Shown: positions 1-62,218 of the stretch, one piece after another
Position numbering within the stretch: position 1 is the stretch's first letter
How the letters are laid out: every line of letters begins with the position of its first letter
Program-made: the position numbers and the translations under genes
Notes under the pieces: model-generated
Database searches by the model: none
Told to the model about the DNA's origin: nothing
What the model saw: only the letters and a program-made list of their open reading frames with translations
Origin: Branchinecta lynchi
Lineage: Eukaryota; Arthropoda; Branchiopoda; Anostraca; Branchinectidae
Length of the DNA stretch: 64,000 nt
Direction of reading: 5' to 3'
NCBI GenBank assembly: GCA_023053575.1
Contig: JAKZAP010000006.1
Coordinates: 17,679,280-17,743,279, forward strand

Positions 1-611
1 ATCTGATGGGTGGTAAGATAAGATGCTCTTGATTATGGCTAATGTCTCTGAACCAGATTTGACCACGGTAGGGGGAGTTGGAGGGACTGGCTTGTCGAAT
101 TCACTTTCCACGTATAACGAAGTGGATACCAACAAATATTTGAAGATAATTTGTTGTAGATTTGTAGTGGTGTGTTAGGTTTTCCTGCTGTTTCGGTTTT
201 CCTTATTTTTCCTACTCCATTTTTTTTGTATTTATACAGTACGATGGGTAATGCAGTTAAAGTACCGGTTAAAAAACACGGAGACCCCAATTTCGTATGG
301 TACATTCTAACCCCTCTAACAAAACCGCGCTGATTTTCTCACTTGTCGTGTTTTGCTATCTTCGATGTGAATCACGCTGTCGACGGTTGTCTGCGAGAAG
401 TTTTTCCATCAGAGAAAACGGTTATGTAAACTGTTTCCCTGTTTTCACTACAAGTCAGCGGGTCTCGAAAAAGGCTTGAAACAGCCAAAACGGTGGGTTA
501 TTTGTTGAGAGCATAGCATAGTTTTAAAATATTAAAATATTTTAAAATACTGGAAGTTGAAGAGTAAATAGTGCGACAGGTCCTTTAATAATACTAATTA
601 AACTAGTGGAG

Positions 612-763
612 ACTGCGTAAACCCGAGCGTATTTGAAAATCCTAGCGTATTTTACGCATGTATTTGGGCTTAGAAAGATCTCTAGCAATACGGACGTATT
701 TTCTCTAATACGTCCGTACTTTCAAGCCCAAATCGTGCTAAAATACGCTCGGATTTACGCAGT
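612..763. mobile_element. Palindromic MITE-like element
   Basis: Ends ACTGCGTAAAC and (reverse complement) ACTGCGTAAAT match over about 22 bases, continuing CCGAGCGTATTT. A second inner hairpin, TACGGACGTATT/AATACGTCCGTA, sits at the centre with a 6-base loop. 152 bp, no coding capacity. No clear target duplication. Confidence 0.5.
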
Positions 764-1051
764 GGGTACATACACTATAAGCCAGCGGAGCGTTCCAGAC
801 CGCCAGAATCGATTTTGGATTATTGAGGAAAAGTTGGGTTGAACAATTTTGGACCAGTTTGTGAACCCACAAATAACAACACTATAATGAAAGGGAAATA
901 GCAAGGATAAGAGGAGATCCATGAAAACATGAACTGGGAAAATTCTTGTCAGGTGAACCTGAAAGCATTTACCCTAATTTGTTTTTATCTGAACAACGCA
1001 ATGGCAAGTCAAATAAAGGAAAAATTACAGCTAGCAACCGAACATGATTAT

Positions 1052-1325
1052 AGGGCGATTCTGGCGATCTCATGATTCGCTTTCCAAAAGCAAAGCGAGA
1101 ATCCACCGAGCACCAGAACAGACGGGAAGTCGTTGCGCTTTTACAACTTCTCGCATACTTGCCGAATGCACTTTCCGCGTAAAGAGTGGACAGACTTTCT
1201 ACGTCACTTTGCAAAGCTAGTGGAGTGCCAAAACAGCCTCGGAAAGCGTAGCGAGTTTTAGCCGCAGTCGCAAGAACACACGGCGGGTAAGCCAGCGGAG
1301 CTTTCCAGAACGCCAGAATCTCCCT
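1052..1325. mobile_element. Family D MITE, 274 bp
   Basis: Left end AGGGCGATTCTGGCGATCT and right end (reverse complement) AGGGAGATTCTGGCGTTCT form imperfect terminal inverted repeats, flanked by a possible TAT duplication. Fragments of the same family lie at about 780-823, 4890-5060 and 33822-33930. Confidence 0.5.
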
Positions 1326-1969
1326 TATATCATTCTTGCTCGAACACTTTATAGACTAGCATCCTTTTTACCCCTTTTCTGGCAGTCAAAGTTTGACAAA
1401 TACTTGACACAACGAGTTTATATGGGCTTAGGCCTACCATTTTAGGTTCTTCCTGGGGTAGGCAGCATTCGTAGATATGCTTAATGGAATCATGGAATTC
1501 AAAGTAGACCTGGTGATTAGGGTTCCCTTTCCAGGTAGGCTACTGGAACTTCAAACCTACGGTATGGGAAAGTAATGATTGTGCCATAATCCACTTATCC
1601 TGAGTTCCATTTCTGACTGAGACAACAGAGTAGTGCTAGTGCTGACTGGTTTAGGTATTGTTGATACAGTGCCTTTAGCATGAGAAATCTGTCCTGTGAT
1701 TAAATCAATTGGTGACACCTATAATTGGTGCCACATAAAATTTGGGCCTACAATTTGTTAAGGATATTAATTCGTTTAGGTTTTTCATCTCCATTCTATG
1801 ACACTGGTGAATCAAACTATGTAGCAGTCGAGTTTGCAGAACCAAGATACAAAAGACAAGCAAGCATACTACAGGACAGTCATGGTGATGTGCGGAATGC
1901 TACAGATTCCAGGATTGGAAAAGATGGACACGATATGAGAACAACAGCTTCAGTTGGTAAGGAACCTTG

Positions 1970-2567
1970 CTAAGTTCAGCATATGGATTCAGCGGACCTC
2001 CTTACCCCCCTCTCATTAGCTATCTTATTAGCTTTATAAAACATGCATGTTTTTACCGTAAATTCCAAACCCCTCCTCTGCCTCTAAAGATAGTACTAAA
2101 GGACCCATCTACGAACTTGACCTGTACTTTACCAGTGAATCCTCATTGAACAACATCCTCGATTGAACAACATATTTTCTCGTTTGAACATTATATATCA
2201 ACCCCTTCGACCTTCGATTACACTAGACGTCCATAGAATAAACAAATGAATGTCGTCATCCACGCGCAGAGCTATACTGGTTTGAGAATAAAGGGGTAAG
2301 GACTGCTATAGCTGAAAATGGGTCGGCAAATTTTGTGTCCGGTTTTCGCCTGATTCCGGGTGAACTACGTGTCCGGCGAGAAAATACTTTCATATTCTGA
2401 TAGCATGTCTCCTTACCCTTAAATCAACTATCTCAATAGCTTTAAAAAAAAAACTGTTTGCCCCTTAATTTGAAACCCCTCCACCCTTAAATATAGGGCT
2501 ACAGATCCCATCTAGGAACTCGACCTTTCCCTTAACCCAAAGGATCCTCCCGCAAAGTTTCATCAAA
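1970..2567 (+). repeat. Family A copy A1, arm 1 of a 0.6-kb inverted pair
   Basis: Runs in family-A sense from CTAAGTTCAGCATATGG to AAAGTTTCATCAAA and is about 98% identical by eye to the reverse complement of 5920-6517, with only a few substitutions and one-base indels. Contains one CCGGATT-type module and the TTGCCCCTTAATTTGAAACCCC block. Both ends of the family-A consensus are missing here. Confidence 0.75.
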
Positions 2568-2741
2568 ATAACCGAATATGGTTATTAACCGAATATGGCC
2601 GAGTTCCAACACATAACTTTTTCACTTAAATAGACATGAAAAACCGCTAAAAAAGCATTACTTCGTTTGTCCGTTTATCCACAGACAATCGATTCCGTCG
2701 AATGAACTTATTCCTTCGGATTTTCGGGTGTGTCCTGTTTG

Positions 2742-3125
2742 CAGGAGCGGATCCAGCCTTCCGTTCTAGGGGGGGGGGCGATTCTTACCGAAAAGAGTGG
2801 GGGTAGTGTCTCTTTTGTCGGCCACAAGGCTGATTTTTTTCGCGTTTTAGGTGTCCCTGTCGGTCTCTTATTTAACGAAAATGTGGTTTTCATATATTAC
2901 AATAATGGTAAAAACTGTACTTGATCAACTGACAACTGTAGGTATACAAGAAAAATTCAAGCTCCTGGCTCCACTTGTAAAAAGATTTTAGAGTCTAGTT
3001 ACAGTAGTTAGAACATGCGTTAATGCAGACTTCCGTAAGTGCAGTAAAACAAAACAAAAAATTACAGCCAGTCTAGGGGGGGCGATCGCCCCCCTCACCC
3101 CCCCCCCCCTCTGGATCCGCCCCTG
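2742..3125. mobile_element. hAT-type MITE with perfect 8-bp target duplication
   Basis: Left end CAGGAGCGGATCCAG and right end CTGGATCCGCCCCTG are terminal inverted repeats (one mismatch). The 8 bases CCTGTTTG lie directly outside both ends (2734-2741 and 3126-3133). CAG ends with an 8-bp duplication are typical of hAT elements. Subterminal G- and C-tracts also pair. At 384 bp it has no transposase. Confidence 0.88.
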
Positions 3126-3523
3126 CCTGTTTGCTTCTCCCTCAATGCTTGAAACAATCAGCCACTACAAACGTAAGCCATTACCGAAAATAACCTAAAA
3201 TGGCAGATTGTTTGTGGGACATATCTTATCTTCACTTTTCTATTTTCCTCAGCCGTGACTTCTCCTAGCTCAGTAACTTAACAACGGAAAGACAGGCTTT
3301 TGTTGAAATTCAAATTCTCCGCGTCTGGGTGAATTTGAGTTGTCCTTCTAGCGGCACACATTCTAAACGTTATTACTAAAGCCCCAGGTGAAAAAATAAA
3401 AAATCCCTTAGATTAGTCAAAATAAATAATTGTATTCAAATATCAGATGTAAAAATAAGCTACCTTTTCAGATAAACTTTAAAACAAGTTGATCACAGAA
3501 TTTATGGATATTCTAATGTTTTG

Positions 3524-4025
3524 AGGCGTAATCACGCCGTTCCCCGGGGATCCCTGCTGAGGAGTCCTCGTATTCTTGTTTGTCCCAGGGACTCAATCTG
3601 AGCACTCTCGGAAGTCGTAGGGGCAATGCTGCGATTATCATCACCATCATCAAAATGGATCTGATGGGGTACCGATCTGAGGAGTTACGGGTGTCGTTGG
3701 TTTTTGGAAAAAGAATTGTTAGGAATGGTTAAAAAGAATTTGTGAGATCTGTACCTATTGAATTTAATTGGGGGATAAGACTGAATTTTGAAAAAGACAA
3801 CTATTTACTGTGATCATGATTTGTTGTAAGCTATTCAGAATTAAGTAAAAAAAGCAAACAAAAGTGAAAGTAAGGCAGGTCGTAACCTTAACGAACTATT
3901 AGCATCACCTGAAAAATCGAACAAAATCCATGTGGAGGCATTCGCCATGTTCACGTCGTTTTACGTATGGGGAGTCCGCAGGAAGTGTCTCCCTCTGCTC
4001 TTGTGTTTCCCCTTTGCTCCCTAAG
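3524..4025 (+). repeat. Family E copy E1, right end truncated
   Basis: Begins AGGCGTAATCACGCCGTTCC and shares with 44142-44542 and 54674-55153 the blocks GAGGAGTCC, GTTTGTCCCAGGGACTCAATC and TCATCACCATCATC, then AACAAAATCC...GGAGGCATTC. The right terminal repeat is lost. It ends just before the splice acceptor tract of PLXDC exon a. Confidence 0.55.
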
Positions 4026-4091
4026 ATGCCCCCAGAGACTGCATCTTTGGAGAAGTGTCCGAATATTCTGTTGATACTTTTGTTCTTGTAG

Positions 4092-55434
<51,343 letters not shown>

Positions 55435-57011
55435 ATCTCCTTCTGTGCTCTGATGCTGACTTCAAGGAAGCTAGCTCCTCTTTATTCAAGATGCGTTAAG
55501 CCTTTGCTCTATGAGCACTGCTATTGAGTGTGATACGTATAGTAGGTTGATTTCATTTTATGTAGTTGTAAATTGTGTTTTAACGCAGTCGTACGCGATG
55601 AACCTTCTCACGGATTATCAATTCAGTGGCGCAGCGGAGAAATTCACTGATAGGGCCCGCTTTCACAATGGTGTTCAGTCTCTTTAAAGTTTGCTAAAAT
55701 CTGGCAGAAATAGGAGTTCTGAAGCCCTTGTTTCCATGTCAATACTGTTTGTATGTTACCAATCTATAGACACGCTCATATCACAAGGGAGGACTGGACG
55801 CTTGTTTGAATAACGTTTGTTCGCTTTAAGCGTGGTATTTTTTTTTGTTTTTTTTTTAACTTTTAGCGTGGACCGTTCAAGCTTACGTTTAAGGTGTAGA
55901 TTTCTGAGTTATACGTGCCATCCGCGAATGTGTGGTAAATTTTCATCCCGCCGAGGCTTGCTGTGGTAAAAATCAATAGGAACTGGTTCTATTGTGTGTG
56001 TTAAAAGTTATACGTGACCAATCATAGCAATGCGTTTCCATCACGTGACTACCGAAGAAGAAAGAGACAAACATTTAAGGAGATATATTTGTAATATAAA
56101 AGTACTGAATGCGGACTGACCGAGTTCTTTGAATGAAAGTCAGTCAACTAATTTGTACACCTAATTGAGGTTTTGACAGTTAAAAGCTTTTTACCTTATC
56201 TGACATAAGAAGAACAATCCTGGTAGGCTCAAAACTAAATCGAGGAATATACACTAGTCCAACAGACACAGCAGCAGATATTATACCGAGTGTTGTACTG
56301 GATTTTCGTAAAACCGGTCTAGGCTGATCTGGATTGTCAGGTTTAAGGATCCGTTTTGAAGATCTACGCATACGTGATCCAGACGTCGGAGAGCGGCGTA
56401 CAACTTGATTTTCAAGTTGAACAGCTGCAGAGGATAAGGCTTACAACGCGAAGAACTTCTATTCGTCTTACAACATAAGTGTGAACGGTCCATAAGAGTT
56501 AACTCGCGAAAATAGTTTCACTTAGCATTAGCACCTTTTCTTCACAACCTGCGAGCAGGAAATTCGAGAAGTTAGTAGTTTTAATTCACATGTTGCGGAT
56601 CAGTCATTTTTAATTTCAAAATCCTTGAGAAAAATAGGGCGTTAGAAACAGACATAAACCCGTATTTGACGGCGGGAACCCACACATCATCAAGCTTTAC
56701 GAGTTGTGAATTTGACGGCTGTGTTTTGAAGGGAATGTCTATCAATTAAATGACTGAGATTCTTGTGCATGTTTAACTAAAGATATCCTAAGACCTAACA
56801 AACTTCGCACCCCTGGCTATTCCGACATTACGGAAACCTTTTCACGTCCTCTATTAACTTTTACTGCTATTTTGGCAACAATGACGAAAATTGCTGCAAT
56901 TGCAAAGTTTTGTGTTTTGAATGTATTGGAAGGGAAAATGCGGTTTGATTATTTTTTATTTATCAGTTTTACCACGTTAGATTTTAAATGTCTGCTGTAT
57001 CTGAGCTCGTA
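55435..57011 (+). other. PLXDC 3' UTR and start of intergenic region
   Basis: Follows the stop codon. No convincing AATAAA nearby, so the transcript end is unknown. No repeat families recognised. Confidence 0.5.
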
Positions 57012-57278
57012 TCAGCGGTCCATGATTTTTCGGCCACGCCTCGCGGTCGCAAGGTATATAATTTCTCTCCCGGCACCCTTTTTGTTGCGCTGACTCAGTT
57101 TTTCAATCTTTCGAACTAGGGATGCATACTCGGCCATCGCGCTGATGGTAGGCACAACCCTGCCTGCTTCACCACCTTTCGAAGATGACATCTTTACCGG
57201 GGGAGAGAAAGTTGTCAATTTAGAAGATATAATGTGGAAATACCACTGCAATATCATCGCCTTAGTATCACGAGCCAC
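57012..57278 (-). CDS. Possible small unknown gene or exon
   Basis: An 88-codon frame on the - strand contains a hydrophilic stretch starting MSSSKGGEAGRVVP, then AMAEYASLVRKIEKLSQRNK and REIIYLATARRGRK. The charged, helix-prone composition is unlike the random frames around it, and there is no match to the repeat families seen in the window. I do not recognise a family, and no splice sites or promoter confirm it. It may be chance. Confidence 0.15.
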   Translation of the reverse strand: MARDTKAMILQWYFHIISSKLTTFSPPVKMSSSKGGEAGRVVPTISAMAEYASLVRKIEKLSQRNKKGAGREIIYLATARRGRKIMDR

Positions 57279-60200
57279 GTTCGAAAATCATGGGCCGTTG
57301 TTTAGGGGGTCTCTAGACTATATATGCTAAGAGGGAATAACTCCTTGTAGTATAACCAGATTTTTGGATGAATTGTTCTCGATTCCTGCGGATGTTTTTT
57401 TTTCCAGCAACATGCACAAAAGTTGGATATTTTGTAGTTTGAATTTCGTAAGAGTTGGAAATGATATTAGAAACAAGATTAGTAATAAAAAGAAAAAAAA
57501 ATACAATCGTAATTGTAGATAAAGCGAGGACGATGTCGGTGTATGGAGTGTCACACATTTTAGCGAATAAAACGTTTGAAGTATATTTATCCCTGCCTTA
57601 TCCGTATGTTATGAAAACTTCAGTCTTTTTGATCGATTGAATCTTTAAATTAATATTATTGTGCTTCTTCAGCAAAGCTGGTTTGACTGACTCGGAAACA
57701 GTTAACATCATCTAATGAGGATGGTTCAGACATTTCCGACTACAGATTCATCAAAATTTTCTGTGCCTGAAAACAAATCTTAATACGTAGAAAATAAGGC
57801 TTACACCCTTTCCTGAGGATCCTCAATATTGTTCGACTATCTGCTTGACAGAATAACTCATTTTATTATTTGGACTTGAGTTTGCAGCACAATTAAACTC
57901 CCGCGGAAACACTCTATAAGAGCCGCAGCCTCTTGGTGGGATCGCAGAAAAACATTTAGTAGAGGGAAGCGTGGCTCTTGTTTTGAACTATTCCTGGCTA
58001 GTCTTAGAGACCTTTAGAGACGTTCCGCAGTCTAGAGGGAAGTCAACCTCACATTCGAGTTTGAGTTCCTGAAACTGAGCATATCCCCCCCCCCCCCTCA
58101 TACACACTTACCCTTCAATACGGAATTTCAAGTTAAAGACACGCTAGAGTGGGAAATAAAGACAGGCTAGTAAGGAAATGGACGTAATGTTTGAAGTTAT
58201 CACTAATCACGATGTCTACGACTGAAAAGGATAAAGTTAAACTGTCTACACAGTCAATTTAGTCCCTTTTTCTGACATTCTGTTGCTTTTTCCGAGCGTT
58301 CAGGGATAGCCGTTGTCGCCTTTGATCACGTTAAAGTGTCGAGGAGTTGACAACTTGAGTGGTAGGGTAGGGTTGTGCTCTGACAAAAATAGGCTTTCAG
58401 AAAATAACACGCTCCTTTAAACCAGATTTTCTCATTTTTTTTCTCGAATGTGAAAGCCGAGGCAATCCAGAAGGACGATCTGATACTTCCTTCAGTTCAA
58501 GGCTGGATCGACCGACTGAGGAAGTATCGCATTTCCCTTTTTCTCTTTGGAAGTCTTTGGTTCAGTAAGTTTAATAGCTATGCAATTATTCTAGTAGCTA
58601 GGCCTATAACAAATTGACAAATATTGCATTGAACAAGTTATACATCAAAATGCCAACAAACGTAATACTTAGACGTCGAAGGGACGCCTCCCGAAGACAC
58701 ATAGCAAAGGACTAGAACAGCTAACATGTTCCACGTTGGACATTCTGTCAAACTGAATACACTGATCGAAAAACAAACAACTAATCCCTCCCCCACCCCA
58801 AAATTATGCCCATCAAGCAACCATCCCCATCAAAATACTGCCTTCGGGCAAGTCATCCTCGGTTCTTGACATACATCAAGGACGAGATGCCTGCTAACGA
58901 TCGTTTCTGAAGGTAGGATCAGCCTAGTTTAGACCATTAAGAAAGGTTCCCCACAACGATTAAACTTTCAGTACATAAAATAAAGGTAGTAAGGCCACTT
59001 ACGGCAGTACACGATGTCGTAAATTACATACAGACGTTACTTTCATTGTGTTGTTTCAGCTTGCCGGCTTTTCCCACGTCAATGGTCTACTTGAACAAAG
59101 ATATCTGTGACGAAATTTGTTTGCATCTTCTACTTCAAGATACTATCCGTAGAGATGCCCAAGCGCAGCGCAAAAGGCAATATCAAAGCCGCGCTTCAAT
59201 CTCGTTTCCAGTCAACTGAAATCATTAAGCCCTTTTAGTTGCCATCTTCGGTTAACTAAGAACATTCGATTTGTCGTCGCCGACAGCAGAGTTACTTATG
59301 CCGAAAGAGAATTCTCCTTCGTTCCGCGCTTGGAACACCTAACTGACAAGGCTCGGTCGACTTTCTACCAAATAAAAGGATACCAGTGAATAAAAGTGGA
59401 CTCCGTGGTTTACTGGCGTATGTAGCGTTTACACGGACAAGAAATCCCGTCGAGTAGAAAGGAATTCCGGTCCACTCGCAAGGGTTCCGTTCGCGAAGAC
59501 GACTAGAAAGAAAGTCTAGCGGGACGAGAATCCTTTCATGATGAAAGGAACTCGGGTCTACTTGAAAGGAATCTCATCGGCCGCGCTGGTAAAAAAAAAA
59601 AAAAAAAAAAGTCAAGCTACCTTTTGAGAGCAGCAGTCATCAGTACTGATGTAATAAGTGCTCTCGAAAGATGTTTTTTTTGGCTAGTGAATTTATTTTG
59701 TCAGATTTTCTGGTTTCAAGAATTTATATTTTTCCCTCTGCGTGTAAACATAATCAAGTCACCAAGATCGGATTCTGTTCAAGTTTTCCTGTACTTGTAA
59801 ACGCTGCATAACGCGGATCAAGTTGGCCTTTCGCGTGAATGTATGTTAACGGAGGAGCTACAGGCGCCGACTCACACGTATGTCTTTGAGGCTTCTCGTT
59901 ATCTGCTTCTATTCGAATGACGCAACACACAAATAACTGGATATCTTTATTGATGTAGCCCAAAGCGGCGGGAGAAAAGCAGGCAAGCTACAAGTATCGT
60001 GCTTACGACTGGGACGACACTGAATCCTTAAAGTCACTGTCTCCACGTAAAAAGATGAGTGAAAAATGGTGGTCCACCGTTGACCCTGAAGGGTTGAGCT
60101 TTTCTTCTGGAATGGTTCAAGAAAAAGGAGCAACACTTCTAGTACTGTGCACTGAGCCTGAGTTGAATTATATGGTTGAATTAGGTTACAATATACATTT

Positions 60201-61252
60201 GGTATCAATATGTTTTGCGGCAAAGTTATGACACAACTAAATTTGGGACATCTACGACAGAGGTTTCTGAGGTCCTAAAGAACGGCAATGCCCTTCAGAT
60301 CTATAACAAGTGCAACGACGAATGCGGGACTGAATTCTTAAAGTGCAGCAGTTCTAACCACATAGGGTAAAAATTAGAAAACAATCACACTTCAAAGTCA
60401 GACATTCTCAAACATGGCACAACGAATCCAGTAGAGCCTCTGATCCTTTGTGCAGTATGTATTGGTACTTGCAGAAAGTTTTTTTGAATTTCCAATAGTA
60501 TTCAATGGACTATATGATGCTCCTATACTATATTCGCACATGGCAGACGCTCGGCTACTCCCCAGCATAAAATAGTAACCACAATAATAAACTTACAGTA
60601 TAGTAAACCAGAAAGCTCGTCTGAAACGCCACTAACACATTCTCTCAATATACACATTGTCGAAGGAATATCTCGAAGTATTGGCAGAATCGCTTCTTAC
60701 TAGTCCAGACGGAAGGATTTCTAAGCAGGTCATAAATCGGTTCCAAAAAAAAAAGAAAAAAAGCACACATATTCTCAGAAGCATCAGCTTGGAACTGTCT
60801 GCACTGGAAAATAAACTTCTCATTCAGCTTATTCCGTGCGACCCCCCAACCCCCTCTGTGACTAGTTGGCTCTCAATCGGCCAAGTATGGTGGAAGAACA
60901 GAATCAGCTGGGCTGCACCACTCGGAGACTGCGAAAAAACTTAGGCAACACGCGTGGATCTAATGAAAACTCTGCTTTACTTCTACCCCCCCCCCCCCCT
61001 TCGTAAAATGGTACATGATCCAAGAAAACAAATAGAAATGACGAAACACAGTACTGTGGCTAGCATAATTACATACGGCGGGTAACCTGAGAATGTCTGA
61101 CTTTAAAACAACATAGGTTTAGCGTTACATCGCAGAATGTTTCGCATCTGATACATACTAAAGGCTCACAATATATGCACTAGTCCTGCCATCAAACCGA
61201 CGACATACTTCCATATCACTTTTGATTTTACTTAATACAGAAGGCATTTACA
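57279..61252. other. Intergenic region and probable 3' UTR of the kinase gene
   Basis: No gene recognised. Contains a C-tract (58086), an A-tract (59590-59609), a region of short inverted GAATCC/TTTCATGATGAAAGG motifs at 59440-59580, and C-tract at 60988. On the - strand, AATAAA at about 59945 could end the kinase transcript. Confidence 0.45.
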
Positions 61253-61802
61253 CTACAGTTTTTCTCGTCGCTTGGCGGGGGGTGGCGGGGAAACGACGTT
61301 CTCCTTCGACATTTGTTCACTTGGTCGTCGAGCTCCATGTCCCACATTCTCCCACAAGCCTACTAGTGTTGTCACTCTACCGGTTGTCATTCTGTGCACT
61401 TGTGCTTCACCGGATATAGTCTTACTTTCTGGAATGAGCCCTAAATCACAACGCCCATTATTCGGGCCAGCGGCGTTGTCCGAGCCATCGCTCAACGTCT
61501 CCACACCGCTATCGAGACCGTCGTCACTTGCTAGCGACTCGTTATGTATTTGCGCGCTATCGGTGGTTTCTTCCGTTACCACTTGCTTTTCAACTGTCAC
61601 TTCAACCGTCGAACTAACAGTATTTGCGTGAATGGCAGTATTGCCCGCTTTTACTGTCACAGTTTTAGCCGTAGTACTGTACATGGCCTCCACTCCCGTA
61701 ATCATAATAGGCACTGTTTCCTGTGAATTTTCAGGTAGCGTACGAGGTAAGCCACTGGAAAGCCACTTGTGCTCCAGGCAGCCAATTGCACTCAGCCTCT
61801 CG
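61253..61802 (-). CDS. Last coding exon of a Ser/Thr protein kinase gene (DAPK/DRAK-like?)
   Basis: On the - strand an acceptor TTGTATCTATTCTAG opens an exon at 61802 that runs 182 codons to TAG at 61253. It begins ERLSAIGCLEHKWL, the end of a kinase C-lobe (subdomain XI, R-x-[ST]-A-x-x-[CA]-L-x-H-x-W-[LI]). The remaining 165 residues are a non-catalytic tail, rich in Thr/Val then Ser/Asp/Gly, with EQMSKENV and a basic end PPPPAKRREKL. DRAK (STK17) kinases also end in a KEN-containing tail followed by a basic stretch, which suggests but does not prove that family. The catalytic exons are not in the window; on this strand they would lie right of 64000. It converges on PLXDC. Codon use and splice site look like a real host gene, with no stop in frame. 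Confidence 0.7.
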
Positions 61803-61844
61803 CTAGAATAGATACAAATTATATAAGCATGTCAGGTAGACAAT

Positions 61845-62218
61845 AGTCGCGTTTTTGATCCGATTCTCCTTGCGATTCTCCTCGCAATTCTCCTATTTCG
61901 TTTTTTTGGACCATTCAGATGAAGCGAATTCTCTTTTTCTTGCGTTTTTGTCAGAATCGAGAACGGGAAAAGCCTCGCGATTCTGCAGAATCTGATGGTG
62001 AATTCCCGATTCTCCTCTCTCCGTTCTCCTCCCTGATTGATCAACAGAGTGCGGTGTTCAATATGCATAAACACGTATATCAGGTTGCGGACAAGCTGCC
62101 GAATTAGTGTTTTTGTCAAAAGCGAGAATGGAGAAGTCAGAGGAGCAAAAACGGTAATTTGTGCGAGAATCGAGAATTCAGAAGCGAGAACTGAGAATTC
62201 AGATAAAAAACGCAACTA
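61845..62218. mobile_element. MITE-like element in the last kinase intron
   Basis: Left end ATAGTCGCGTTTTTGATC and right end (reverse complement) TTAGTTGCGTTTTTTATC form imperfect terminal repeats; the interior is rich in GAATTCTC and CGATTCTC in both senses, forming a fold-back. Confidence 0.6.

Noticed and set aside
2708..2924. Overlapping frames on both strands as small proteins
   Set aside because: They lie on the end of the hAT-type MITE and its G-tract.
4026..4091. ATG at 4026 with a leucine-rich frame as a signal-peptide start for PLXDC
   Set aside because: That frame stops at the TAG of the splice acceptor at 4089-4091 and is out of frame with exon a.
61253..61714. Translation start at GTG 61714 for a free-standing 153-residue protein
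   Set aside because: The frame stays open upstream to a good splice acceptor and the added residues are a kinase end, so this is a terminal exon.
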